A stretch of 64,000 nucleotides of DNA from Anaeramoeba flamelloides (Eukaryota; Metamonada; Anaeramoebidae), in contig JANTQA010000051.1 in assembly GCA_027625915.1 (NCBI GenBank), positions 2,356,501-2,420,500 of the forward strand. Reading direction: 5' to 3'. The notes beneath the pieces are model-generated. The model ran no database searches. It was not told the origin of the DNA and saw nothing but the letters and a program-made list of their open reading frames with translations. Made by a program: the position numbers and the translations under genes. This document shows, in pieces, positions 10,175 through 22,245 of the stretch. How positions within the stretch are numbered: position 1 is the stretch's first letter; every line of letters starts with the position of its first letter.

Positions 10175-13031
10175 TTAATTTTGAAAGGTTCTTCTTTCAT
10201 TTGGTGATATATTATGTTTCTTATGATAACTTAAGAATTGTCCTGGGATTTCAGCGAGTGTAACTCTAGCAAGTTCGCCCATTCCTTTATTTTTGTAATC
10301 CCTTAAAGGAACAAATTGTACAATATCTCTTTTAGCTGTTTTTCCATTATAGGTAAGTAATCTTTCGTCTGAATCAAGTTTTTCCATACTATCAAAGTTA
10401 GCTGGGCCAATACCAACAATAACAATGGACAAAGGAAGATCAGAAGCTTCAATAATTGCTGACATTGTTTCGTTCATATCAGTGATTTCACCGTCAGTCA
10501 AAATGAGTAAGATAAAGTATTTTTGGGTTCCTTGCTGAATGAGATTTCTACAGATTTGGGCAGTGGAAGTGATAATAGGTGCAAAATTGGTTGGCCCCCA
10601 AAGAGTGAAAGCTGGGAAATTGAAACTGTTCAAATAAGCCTGTAATAATCCCTGAACACCCATACAGTATGGATTTTGTTGGTTTCCTGTTAATGGGAAA
10701 CAGTGGCTAACTTGGCCTCCTATTTTGGCACCAAATCCAAAGGCTGGGAACATATTTGAAGTGTCGTATTGTGCCAAAATTTGACCAATATAATAGATTG
10801 CATTTTGGTAATCATTGAGTTGTCCAGATCCTGTATAATGGAGACTATTTTGCATAGTAAATTTACCATTAGATCCTATTATTTTTAAGATATTTGAATA
10901 GCAGGTTGTTTGAATCAAATAAATTTAGTTATTAATAATTCGAAAAAATAATAGAGAAGGAAGAAGGAATATGGAAGAAATCAATTAAGAGTTTAGTTAA
11001 ATGAAATTTTTAATTTTATTTTTTTAAAATAATAAGAAGATTTCTGAAAAAGATTTATTTACCAGTATAATCGATTGCTACAACTAAGGAAATTTCTGTT
11101 CCTCCAGCAAGGTAATCTAAAAAGGAAAATTGTTTTTCATATTTTAGCTCAGTAAATTCAAGGATTCCACTATTCTTATATTTTTTTTTTTTTGCCTTTT
11201 TTGGTTCAATTAAGGCAAATTCTCTTTTATTTTGGTTAACAAGTTCATCTAAAGTTGTTTCTGCGTGTCCAATCAAATCGGGTTTTCCGCTTTTGTTCCA
11301 ATCGTAACATGTCATTCTAATTTTTCTATGGAGGTCACCTCCTAATTTATGTACGGGAATTGAAAATGGTTTCCAAACTGGATTGAGAGTACTCTTAAGA
11401 TATTCAGTTTCGTGTGCTGGGATCCATCCTTCTCCTTCAATTTTTGATCGATAAAAGATAACATAAGGATCTGTTTTTGATTTGTTTATTTGTTTTTATT
11501 TGTGTTATGTATGGAAAAAAAAAAGAATAAATAGAATAAAAATTAATAAATGAGAAAGATAACAAAGATCCAAATCTTTTTCAAAAAGTGAAAAACTACA
11601 TGTTTTATGAATTTTTCTTCATATAAATGTTGTATTTAAGTTGTGATTCTGTTTCAGTATACTTTTTAAAACTTGTGGTTGTAACTTTTTGATAAAGACT
11701 GTAAATGAAAAAATATATAAAAAAAATGTCAGTGTTTTTTTTTTATTGACATTTAATTCTTTTTGTTTTAATGTCTTTGAAAGGTTTTCTAATTGTTTTT
11801 TCAAAGAGAATTGGAATTGTTTTAAAAAGTATTGATTTATTTAAAATGAATTCAATTTTTCTTTTGTTAAAGATCTGAGCAATAAAATTTAAAAAAAAAA
11901 AAAAAATAAATTAAAGCTGTTTTGCAAAAAGTGAGAAACTAAGTTTTAAAAAGTATGACCCAAACAGCTTAAAAGAGTTATTTAAGCAATTTAAGTCGCG
12001 TAGTTGAAAACTTTCATACCCACTGTTGTTAAAACAGCTTTAAAACAACTTTTAAAGTAAAAATAGAAAAGAAAATTTGTTGACAAACCTGATTTTCCAA
12101 ATCGATCTTTTTTATCTAATTTAATTCCTCTCATTTTACAATGAAGAATTGCATTGCCTCCACTTTTTTCTTCAGCTGACACCTTACAAGATCCATTTTT
12201 TCTATTTGGTTTTTTTTCATACACAAGAGGTTGGTTAAGAGTACATCCTATTTAAAAATATTTTTATTTTTTATTTTTATTTTTTATTAAAAGGAGAAAA
12301 AAAGAATTTTAACAAAATCAAAAATCCAAAAATAAAATTATGTCAAAAAAAATTCTGTTTTTCAGTCTAAAATTCTCGAAAAAAAAAAAATTAAAGACAA
12401 AGAAGAAAGAAAAAAAAAAAAAAATATTGTTACCTGAAGCACCCATTAATTCACCAAGATTGAATTGCATTGATCCAATAAGATCATGTTTGTTGAGGTT
12501 GTCACTTTTTTTGTCAACGTCATAGATTGTTATCCTGTAAAGTTGGATCTTTTCAAAAAAATAGGTAATATCAAAGGACTTTGTAAAAACAGGATTTTTT
12601 TGATCTATTCTCGTTTATAAGATAGTAAATAAAAAGATGATTAAATATTAAATAAAAAAAAAATAAGTTTTGATTGAAAAGGAGTTTAGTTTAGTAAAAA
12701 AAGACCACAATTGAAGCTTTTTAAAAATGGTTACTTTTCAAATTTTCAGTTCTTCCAACTTCGGTCATTTGGTGGTTTTGTGGATTAACTTCAAATAAAA
12801 CAGCCATTGGATCTTTTGTTTTTTGTTTTGTTTTTGGGAAATTTAGAAGAGAAGAAAAAAAAAAAAAAAAAGAGAAAAAGTTTTTTTTTAGTCTAAAAAT
12901 TTGGTTGAATGTTTTTTCGTTTCGAGTTAATGTAAAGAAGGGATGTGTTTACCAGACTGGGAAGTTTTATCCAAGGAAATCAAATTTTGGCAAGAAATGC
13001 TTAATATAATATCAGATTTTGGAACGTCCAT
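10175..13031 (-). CDS. Copine (C2A-C2B-vWA calcium-dependent membrane-binding protein)
   Basis: Six exons, complement(10175-10875, 11063-11470, 12089-12247, 12434-12604, 12735-12812, 12953-13031), give 531 residues, the usual copine length. The exons join in frame with GT-AG introns of 187, 618, 186, 130 and 140 bases. C2A covers about residues 5-140, with likely Ca2+ ligands D21 and D27 and the YDVDKKSD loop. C2B covers about 150-275 (LDKKDRFGKSDPYV, YDWNKSGKPD). The copine vWA domain follows from about 290: MIDAS DYTGSNGK at D296, then LHYTGSGQLNDYQ, FPAFGFGAKI, GPTNFAPII, LTDGEITD and DIVQFVPLRDY. Copines bind phospholipid in response to calcium and recruit partners through the vWA domain. 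The start ATG at 13031 puts MDVPKSDIILSISCQNL directly at strand 1 of C2A. No key residue appears missing. Confidence 0.95.
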
Positions 13032-14458
13032 TTTGTAAAAAAGAAAAGTGGAAAAAAATGACAAGTATTTGAAAAATTTTTTTGGTCACAAAGTTTCCAC
13101 ATCTGTATTAACAATAAATTGTTTCTTTAAGAATTGGGTTAGTGGTTTAAAGTAAATTTTTTTTTAGATTTCTTTTCAAAATTTCGTTAAAATATTCTTT
13201 TGTAGCTGACAAATTTGACTAATTAAATTTTTGAAATCTACGTTTAGTGAAAGGTTTGGTGTTTTTACCAAAAATATAAAAAAATATTTTCATCCAAACG
13301 TTTTTTCGAAATATTCGAGAAATCAATGGCGCTCCCATGCAATGTCTTTTTTTTTCTTTTGTAATTGGAAAAAAAAAATATTTACTTAATTTTTTTCATA
13401 CTGATAAATTCTAATAAATGGTTGAAAATTTTTACTTGATTTTCCTTTTTGAAATTTTTCTGATCAAACTTTGAATAAAACATTTTATGAAGTCAAGTGT
13501 TAAGAAACTCTTCAAAATTAGTTGTTCTTCAAAATATTCTTTGTCCTGTTCTGATTGACAAGAAATAGTTATGAAGATTTATAAAAATGGAAAATGAACT
13601 AAAAATTTTTTGAAATTTATTAGAATTTATCAGTAATTTGTACATTAATTTGTTTAATTTAAATAGAAACCTGAAGACTAATTTTATTCACGGACTTTTT
13701 TCATTGAAGGTTTCCTTATCTAAGAAGGAACTAAAAAAATCTTTTCTTCAAAAAGAAATATTTTTACGTTTTTTCCAAATGAAAAAGTTTTCCAAAACTA
13801 CTTGCCCTTTTTAACTATTTGATTTTTGACAAAATCTTTAACTTGTTTATGGTTTAGTCAATTGATTACTGTGTTGGTGTCATTTTAAAAAGACTGAAAT
13901 TTAATTCTTAAAAGGTAAACAATTGAGATCTTTTTTAACCGTTTCCATTTTAGAAAAGAGAGTACTTTTTGTCAATTGATTTCTTTTAAAAACTCTGTGA
14001 ATAAGTTGAAAAAAAAAGCAAAGTAAAAATTATTTCTCTTTTAGTAATCGATGACTTGTGATAATTTTTCATTTCTTTGAGAAATAAAGAAATGAATTTT
14101 ATTTAAGGAACATGTTCCCAAGAACCTTATATTAGCGAACCCTCACCACTTAACTCTTTTGTTTGAGAATAGATCTATCAATTAATCAAAAATTGTCCTA
14201 AAAAGCCACAAAAACCAAAATTGAAATTTTTAACTTTTTTTTTTTTGTTATTGGAATTAAGACACTTTAATTAAACTTCACAAGGTTTAGTATGCAGTAA
14301 ATAAATACAAAAAATATGAAGGAAAATATTTTTCAATTCTAAAATAATATAGTAATCACAATAATGAATACACAATAATTATAATCCAAGTTTCAAAATA
14401 TAATTCGTACTTTTTTTTCTTCTTGTCAAAAGGTAACATCCAATCGATTACCAAATAG
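13032..14458. other. AT-rich spacer upstream of copine
   Basis: I see no coding exon or repeat pair here. The region should contain the copine promoter, but no motif stands out. Confidence 0.5.
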
Positions 14459-15191
14459 TATACCCGGGTTCAAATCGATTTTGAAAGCTAACCCCATGAT
14501 ATTTTCAGTTAAATTTAGATTAGTAATGCAATTTGTTGAAATTTTTTCATAATTATCTCGAAAATTTTTTGAAATTTTTTATTTTTTTGGATTGTAAAAT
14601 TTTCTTAAAAAAGAACTTTATTTTTTTGCGATAAATTTTCCAATTTGATCCTTTATTTTTAGGATTTATTTTTAAAAAATAGAACATTAAGAAACCAAAA
14701 CCATATTTAATTAGGATTAATTGTTGTTTTCTTGTATGTTTGGTGTTTAGTCCTTCTTTAACAAAAAAAAAAAAAAAAACACCTTTTATTTTGAAACACT
14801 GATTAAACTTTTCTGTACACTTTATTTTAACAACAGAGTCTTTCAAATTAGCATTCTTTTTCTTTTTTATCAAGAAGGCTACCCACTTAACCAATCAAAG
14901 AAACCAACACCAAACCCCAATTAAATATGTTTTTGGTTTCTTAATCTTCTATTATTCAAAAATAAATCCTAAAAATAAATGATCAAATTGGAAAATGTAT
15001 CGCAAAAAAATAGAGTAAATTTAAAGAACAATTTTGACTTATCAAAAAAAAAAATTAAAAATTTTTTTAAAATAATGATAAAAATATAAATTATTTTCAA
15101 TAAATTGAATTCCTAATTTAAAATTCATTGAAAAAGAAACAATGATTTTACCCTTGACGACGATTTAACTTTAAATTTACCCCCGGGTATT
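14459..15191. mobile_element. Repeat L, single foldback element
   Basis: Two arms (about 14459-14745 and 14905-15191) are imperfect reverse complements. Outer ends read ATACCCGGG on both strands. An inner matching block contains AAGAAACCAAAACCATATTT and its counterpart near 14915-14945, plus TTCCAATTTGATC and its complement. The whole could fold into one long hairpin. No protein is encoded and only one copy is seen. Confidence 0.65.
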
Positions 15192-15437
15192 GTGTTTTGA
15201 TAGTAAATTCTAGCAATGGAGAAAACTAACACTCTTTTATTTAAAAACATGGTTTTGTTTATGAAATGGGTATCGATTTTTTTTGATCACCTTAAAATAA
15301 TACAGGGAAACGAAAAACTTGATAAAAAGAAAGACTTCATAACTCATTGGGCAGTATTATATTATTGTTTTATTTTACTTTCACTTCTCAGATGATTTTC
15401 CATTCCAAAGAAAGTGGGCAAATGATTAAAACAAACG

Positions 15438-16431
15438 GGGTGTTTGAAATATTCCCAACAATACCTGGAAATCGAAAATACCAGAAAAATTTTTAAAAAC
15501 ATAAAAACACGTTATGGACAACTTCAAAGAAACCCAATTCCGATATACCCAGTTTAATGATAAAATAACAATTTTACTTTCAGACAAAATATTTTTTTTG
15601 AATTTTCTACATTAAACCACTCTAAAGAGGTTTTAGGCCCCCTTTGAGTATATTTGTGTAATTTTTGGTACTTATTAGGGTACATGTATGGGTATGTCAG
15701 GGTATGTCAGGGTATTGGTATGAGCTGTGTTAGGTTTGGTATGGTACGTGTTAGTATGCTTTGGTTAAACCAGTTCCTTTTATTGAATGGGAGTTAAATA
15801 GTGTTTGGCTTGTGTCACCTTGTGCAGGGTATGTGTATGCATTGTACGATTAGATATTACTCGGTTATTTTTGGATTGTATCTAAGATTGCAAAATTAAG
15901 GGTAATGATACAGAATTAGAAATTTTCTTTACAAGTACATTTTCTCTCATTAACTTAATACCATTTCAAAGTGGTCATTAATATAAATCATACAAGATAT
16001 CAATTCTTTTCAGACAAAATGGGTTAAATACCATATCCCTCAAATTTAATTTTTTTGAATTTTGATATTTTCAGAAAAAAATTTTTTTTCCAAATTAAAA
16101 TTCCAAATTTACATTTAAACTGAGTATATTGGCACTAGCGATTCTTTGAAGTTGTTCAAAAAGAGTTTTTTCGTGGTTAAATAATTTTTAGGTATTTTCG
16201 ATTTTTGGGTACAGCCAGTTCCACTTTTAAGGTACCAACTTTCAACGAAATTTAAGGCACAAAAAAATCTCAAATTAAGGCACAAACTTTGGATTTTTAT
16301 TTTTTACAAATTATTTTTACTAGAATTTGAGTTGTGCCTTAATTTGAGATTGTTATTGTGCCTTAAATTTCGTTGAATTTTTGTACCTTAAAAGTGAAAC
16401 TGACTACATTTTCGGGAATATTTGATAGATT
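15438..16431. mobile_element. Repeat B copy 1, carrying a nested M element
   Basis: The unit matches, in reverse orientation, the block at 39926-41202. Its ends are inverted: GTGTTTGAAATATTCCC on the left, and the complement of ATCTATCAAATATTCCC on the right. Repeat M (16210-16408) is inserted near its right end; removing it leaves about 795 bp. The interior has GTATGTCAGG-type short tandem words near 15685-15730. No reading frame is recognised. Confidence 0.75.
16210..16408. mobile_element. Repeat M copy 2, nested in repeat B
   Basis: This 199 bp palindrome starts TACAGCCAGTTCCACTTTTA and ends AAAGTGAAACTGACTACA. It interrupts repeat B copy 1, so it is younger than B. Confidence 0.85.
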
Positions 16432-16875
16432 CATTTTTGATTGAACATTAAGATCGAAAAAAGAATATATGTTAAAGCAATTTGCAGAAAACAATCGGGA
16501 ATGTATATAAAAACCCAAACATGTAAAAAAATAAAATGATAAAAAATATACAAAAAACAGATAAAAAATCAGATTTCCCGTTTAATTTAGCAATATCTTT
16601 TGAAAGAAATATTTGATTTTATTTTAAAATTAAAAACTATGTTTCTTTTTAGACTATTAAAAAAATCGATTCAAAAAATATCTCTACTAAGTCAATTAAA
16701 AAATTCAAAAATTTTACAATTAAAAATGAAAAAAATATTACTGAATTTTTTTTTTCAATTCCGATTAATATCTACTAAAGTTGTAAACCCTTTTCAAAAT
16801 TGTCATGTATAATAATGTTTATTATATGAGTAAATTTCAAAAATACAAAATTTAGAGATTATTTTTTGAAAAAAA
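16424..16875 (+). repeat. Arm D-left of a long inverted pair
   Basis: About 450 bp that is the imperfect reverse complement of 18952-19408. Shared words include TTTTTGATTGAACATTAAG, GGGAATGTATATAAAAAC and ATAATGTTTATTATATGAG. The arms enclose about 2.1 kb containing two M copies and coding remnants. Small open frames inside the arms look like chance AT-rich frames. Confidence 0.75.
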
Positions 16876-17090
16876 CACATGTAAAAATTTTTAAGTGACC
16901 CTGATCTTTTTTTAACATTCATATTTTCTATATTTAAAATATAAGAAGCTGTGGCATCAAGCTATTCAAATTTGAAATTTAGATTATTAGAATGAAAAAA
17001 ATTAAATGCAATTTTTTTTGAAATATTGGAAATGCGTTACGTCTAAATGTTAAAATGAGTTAGAGTATTATTTTTTTTTAAAAGTTATAG

Positions 17091-17290
17091 TACAGTCAGT
17101 TTCACTTTTAAGGCACAAACCTTCAACGAAATTTAAGGCACAATAAAAATCTCAAATTAAAGCACAAAATTCAAATTCTAGTAAAAATAAATTGTAAAAA
17201 AAAAAAATTCCAAATTTTGTGCCTTAATTTGTGATTTTTTTGTTCCTTAAATTTCGTTGAAAGTTTGTGCCTTAAAAGTGAAACTGACTG
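17091..17290. mobile_element. Repeat M copy 3
   Basis: The palindrome starts TACAGTCAGTTTCACTTTTA and ends AAAGTGAAACTGACTG. It is nearly identical along its left arm to copy 4 at 17882, which suggests recent spread or local duplication. Confidence 0.88.
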
Positions 17291-17881
17291 AACATCAATA
17301 AAGGTTTCAAAAAAAAAAATTGGTATAACATAGTATTACATAATATTAAAAGATAGAACTTGAAAATAAATTTTGGAAATACTTATAATTTAATTGTAAA
17401 AATAGGAAAATTTAAAAAAAAAAATTTTTTAAATTGGATACATTAAAAGAAAGTTTCTGATTCATATATCTTTTCACTTATTCATATGAATAATGAAAAG
17501 AACTTTTCTTTTCTTTTTCTCTATATTTTTCTTTTTTTTTTTTTTTGATCTTACTTTTGTAAACTTTTTGAAACAAAAACTCAATAAACTGTACACCCCC
17601 TTCATTTTAAGTCAACTGGGTTTTTCTCCTGATTTTCTGAATTTTATTATTTTTTTTTAAAAAATGAGCTACTGAGACAAATTGATGAGATATTTTCCCG
17701 CTGGGAGCTACTGGGAACGAAATAAAACAATAATTTTACGAATTTTATTTTTTTAAAAAATTATTCCGGATTTCTGGGAGATAAAGAATTTAATTGTTCA
17801 TAAATGCGACTTTAAGAATAAAGTGAGACGCTCAATCTATAATTTGAAAAAACCACGATTTGTCGAATTAGTATTTTTGTA

Positions 17882-18082
17882 TACAGTCAGTTTCACTTTT
17901 AAGGCACAAACTTTCAACGAAATTTAAGGCACAATAAAAATCTCAAATTAAAGCACAAAATTCAAATTCTAGTAAAAATAAATTGTTAAAAAAAAAATTC
18001 CAAATTTTGTGCCTTAATTTGAGATTTTTTTGTGCCTTAAATTTCGTTGAAAGTTTGTGCCTTAAAAGTGAAACTGACTGTA
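17882..18082. mobile_element. Repeat M copy 4
   Basis: A clean palindrome with both ends intact (TACAGTCAGTTTCAC and GTGAAACTGACTGTA). Its right arm runs open in one frame into the following coding remnant, which creates an artificial longer frame at 17983-18255. Confidence 0.9.
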
Positions 18083-18260
18083 ATCTTCTCGATAAACCAA
18101 AAACTTATGACCAACTTGTAAAAAGGGGCGTTTGCAAATTCTGGATAGGGAAAACAAGAGGCGATGCACACAAAATATATAAAACGATTTTTCAAAATTG
18201 CAAATCAAACGAATACCACTGTAAAAAAATTACACTCAAAAGGAAAAAACAATAATTTGG
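18083..18260 (+). pseudogene. Coding remnant of unknown protein (part 1)
   Basis: Between two M elements the sequence is less AT-rich and reads as protein-like text (TYDQLVKRGVCKFWIGKTRG, then DAHKIYKTIFQNCK). I recognise no family. With the pieces at 18473-18890 and 20100-20500 it looks like the debris of a gene or element split by insertions. It looks broken, and I have not tried to rebuild it. Confidence 0.4.
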
Positions 18261-18273
18261 GAATATGGATGTA

Positions 18274-18472
18274 TACAGTCAGTTTCACTTTTAAGGCACA
18301 AACTTTCTACGAAATTTAAGGCACAAAAAAATTCCAAATTAAGGCACAAAAATTCAGATTCTGGGAAAATAAATTGAGAAAAAAAAATCCAGAAAAATTG
18401 TGCCTTAATTTGGAATTTTTTGTACCTTAAATTTCGTAGAAAGTTTGTGCCTTAAAAGTGAAACTGACTGTA
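18274..18472. mobile_element. Repeat M copy 5
   Basis: A palindrome flanked by TA, starting TACAGTCAGTTTCACTTTTA and ending AAAGTGAAACTGACTGTA. It sits between two coding remnants. Confidence 0.9.
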
Positions 18473-18890
18473 TACATAATGGGGAAATTTGGCGTTCGTT
18501 TTGTAAACAAATTAACCACTAACACTTATGATGAAGCAAGATCAACATCACAAAAATTGTTTCAGAAAAACAATTCTACAGAACAGTTGACTTCATCTTC
18601 AGAGTCTGAAGAAAGCGATGAGTCGACATTTAATTCACAAAAAGAAGAAGAAAATTTTTCTCAAGAAAAATCTGATTAAGTTGATTTTAGAAAGGCACCT
18701 TATATGGAAAAAAAATTCCAATCTCGAAATGTTTGAAGAAGAAGAGGACTCGCAAGAAATGACACAAATTTCAAAAAGTAATTTTGAGACGTTAAATTTT
18801 AAAATAACAAAAAAAAATTTAAGTTAGAAGCATCTGAGGAATTAAAATCAATCAAGTCTACAGACTTGAATTCGTTTCGGAAAAAGGTAA
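18473..18890 (+). pseudogene. Coding remnant of unknown protein (part 2)
   Basis: This stretch has protein-like text: MGKFGVRFVNKLTTNTYDEA, then a Ser/Glu-rich acidic run (SSSESEESDEST). Other frames downstream also look acidic. No family is recognised. The stretch ends at the left terminus of element E. It is best treated as a broken gene of unknown origin. Confidence 0.4.
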
Positions 18891-18894
18891 TATA

Positions 18895-20080
18895 TACAGT
18901 AGTGTAACTAACCCGTGTTTTTTATTTTAACCCATCAAGACAAGGAAAATTTTTTCAAAAAAAAATCTCTAAATTTTGTATTTTTGAAATACACTCATAT
19001 AATAAACATTATTATACATAACAATTTTCAATGAGGTTTACAACTTTAATAGATATTAATAGGAATTGAAAAAAAAATGAAATTTTTCAGTAATATTTTT
19101 TTCATTTTTAATTGTAAAATTTTTGAATTTTTTAATTGACTTAGTAGAGAGATAATTTTCAAGTATTTTTTTACTAGTATAAAAGGAAACATATTTTACA
19201 ATTTGAAAATAGTACAAAATATTTCAATCAAAAGATATTGCTCAATAAAATTGAAAATCTGATTTTTTATCTGTTTTTTGTATATTTTTTATCATTTTAT
19301 TTTTTTCCCTGTTTGAGTTTTTATATACATTCCCGGTTTTTTTCTTCAAATTACTTTAACATATATTCTTTTTTCAATCTTAATGTTCAATCAAAAATTA
19401 ATTCATTTCAACTTTTTCCAATATAAAAATACCCTGAAAATAGGTGTTTTTTTCAAAAGTCGGTATTTTTGAAAAAGGGGGGTATTCAGATTTTCAAGAG
19501 TTTAAAAGCTATCCTTTTTTTATTACATAAAATTATGATAACTTTGAAAAAATAATTTATAAAAGAAGTATAACTTAAATCCAATGTATATTTTTGGCTA
19601 ACTTTAATTTTAGGTATTTAAATTTTCCTTGTAGTGATTACTCAAATTTAACCCATGTAAAAAATATTGGCTGACTCTAGAAATAAAAGAAACAAATCAA
19701 TGGGACTACAACAGTATATAAACAAGAAATAGGGTTCTTTAAATAAATTTTAAAAAAGAATTATGAAGATACTGGAAGATTAAAATGTAATTTTTGACAA
19801 AAAAATGAGCAAAATTTCATTTTTTGAATTTTTATAAAAAAATCATTTAGTCTCACAAATTTTGTAAATATGATGAAATTTTTGAAAAAAAAACACTTAA
19901 TATTATTGAGCCATTTGGATTAATCAAAGATCTAACCTCTAAAGTCAATTTGGTACTGAACCAAGAATCTATTAGTGATTTCTAGTCTTCCAATACCCAA
20001 GTCTGAAAAAAAAAAAAAACACGAGTTAAATTTAAGTAATGGGTAAAAGGTTGTCTGAACGGGTTATTTCCACCACTGTA
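18895..20080. mobile_element. Element E copy 1, 1.19 kb with terminal inverted repeats
   Basis: The left end TACAGTAGTGTAACTAACCC and the reverse complement of the right end, TACAGTGGTGGAAATAACCC, form an inverted repeat of about 22 bp with TA edges. Inside are arm D-right (18952-19408) and a distal part (about 19630-20080) that matches 58767-59245. No recognisable protein is encoded. It separates two coding remnants. Confidence 0.65.
18952..19408 (-). repeat. Arm D-right of a long inverted pair
   Basis: Imperfect reverse complement of 16424-16875, lying inside the left part of element E. Either E contains this sequence as its own interior and the left copy is a fragment, or an older palindromic element was captured. 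Confidence 0.7.
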
Positions 20081-20099
20081 GAACGTTACAAGATTACCA

Positions 20100-20408
20100 T
20101 TTTTTTATCTTTTCCTACAGTTCATGACATTTTTATGTTCTGTGAATTCTCGACAAATTGAACTTGGTATAGAAAAATTAAGAACAGAGAGACCAAACTC
20201 TTGTTCATTGAAGATAGTCTAGTCAAATTCAAACGCGCAAAGAAAATCTCAAAAAAATCATTCACTGAAGGTTATAACAACATGTCAGAAGAAGAACAAC
20301 GTGTCATCCTGAAGCAGTTCCAGGTTTATCTAGATCTAAAAAAAAGTTTAATTATTTTGAAGGATTACTTAATTAAGAATTATCAAATCGAGAAGCACAT
20401 AACCCCAC

Positions 20409-20445
<37 letters not shown>

Positions 20446-20500
20446 AAAGAAGAATTCAACAGGCAAGTCAAAAAAGCAGAAGAAGAGACAGAGAAAAAAT
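20100..20500 (+). pseudogene. Coding remnant of unknown protein (part 3)
   Basis: After the right end of element E, coding-like text resumes (VNSRQIELGIEKLRTE; later KFKRAKKISKKSFTEG and MSEEEQRVILKQFQVYLDL), followed by an A-run of more than 25 bases at about 20414-20444 and a Lys-rich tail. I do not recognise the family. It looks broken, and its link to the pieces upstream of E is an inference from position and style. Confidence 0.4.
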
Positions 20501-22245
20501 TAGTAAGTTTTTCAAATTTTGATTAAAAAAAAACTAAATTTTATTGAATTATTTTTCCAAATTTTTTTTCTTTTTTTTTTGGAAAAATAACGTATAAAAA
20601 AAAAAATTTTTTTAATAAAACAATTAAAACAACTCACAAACCAAACACCCCCAACAATATTACCAACAATATCAAAAGATTTCAACTTTTGTTGATCTGA
20701 TCATTTTTTTTCCCCAAAAATCAAGTGTCAAAACTTGTATTTTTTTCAACTCCTATTCTCACTATATATATTTTTTATTATTATTCATATTTTTCAAATT
20801 GGTTTTGAAAAAAATGTTCTATACAACAGGAATTTACATAAATAAAAGATACTTTTTTCAAAATTTTTGAATTTGTTACTTTTTTATTATTTAATTTTTT
20901 TTTGAGAGTTTTTTGTTTTTGTGATATTTTTTTTCCCACTTTTGGGTTTTCTAAAAATAAAAATTTTAAAATTAAAAGGTTTTACTATTTAGTTAGTTTG
21001 TTAGTTGTTTTTCTATTTTTGAGTTTTATTTTGAGTTTTAAAAATAGATCTTTCAATTTTTCTTTGAGATTTTTTTTGAGTATTTTCAGAAGATTTTTTT
21101 GTTAGCGTTTTGAATTTTGTGGAATTTTTTTTCTCTTGTTTGATTCGTTATATTTACAATTTTGATTAATGGAGTGTAGCTCTATCTATTTTTATATAAA
21201 TTAGTAGTTTAAAGAAATTTTTGGAAAAAATTTTGTTAACCGAATTTCACTACAATTTATCTACAAAATTTTGATTTCGAGGTAAAACAAATTCGAAGAA
21301 ATCTTACAGATATTGACTCGCCTTGGTGTTTAAACATTATTATTTTAAGTAAACCTTTTCTGATCTGAAGATCTGATCAAAACACTTTTTGCTTTTTTTA
21401 TGTTCTAACTTAATAATATTTATTCGACTTTTATGAAGTACTCTATAAAAAATTTTATTTTTTAACCAATAAATACATGTTGTTATATGAAAACAGATTT
21501 AACATCTCACGGATTTAGAAAAGTATAAAACTCATCTGTAAACTCAAGATTCTTTGATATAATATATTAAAAAAAAAATTAGTTTACAAGAAAAAATACC
21601 TAATTTTTGTGTTAGTCACTTTACTTTTAGAAATTTCATAGTTTATAAAATTTTGTTTAAAATTTCTGATGTATTAACAGTTAAACTATTAATATAAATG
21701 TGACTCAATTTCGAATTTTAATTGTTTTGTAAAAACTTACAGTAATTTTGATTTACCAATATTTTTTTTTGAAAAAATTTTCGTTGTCTTGTTTTTCTCC
21801 AAATAAAGCCAAATCCGAAATCAAAATATCAATTAACAACCCACAGATCACCCTTTTTTTATAACATACCTACCAACCCATTGGTCTTACACTCTTCAAT
21901 TCGGATTTCAGAAGAAAAAATAAAATTGTCAAAAATTCCTTTTTGATCAAAATTCAAACCCATACCTAGTCCAAGATCGATCACCTAAGAACCAAAATAA
22001 CAACTCACCACACTCTACACAAGATGCTCTTTTTTCCAGTTTCAGGGATTGTAAAGCTTAAATATACCAAGAAAAAAAAAAAAAAAAAAAAAAAAAATCA
22101 AGAGTTAGGGATTGTTTTACCCATCTAATTCTTAAAAATTCAAATACCAATAAAAGCAGTACATAAAAAAAAGGTCTTTCATTCTAAATAGTTGTGCTGA
22201 TATAAAAAATAAAATCAAAAACAGGATAAATAAAAAAAACAAAAT
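20501..22245. other. AT-rich spacer without a gene
   Basis: No coding exon or repeat pair is recognised. Short open frames here are Phe/Leu/Lys-rich products of poly-T and poly-A runs. Confidence 0.6.

Noticed and set aside
12529-12536. TTACAG|GATAAC as an acceptor in the copine gene
   Set aside because: Reading through without splicing gives the expected C2A text (NPVFTKSFDITYFFEKIQLY), so the exon extends to 12604.
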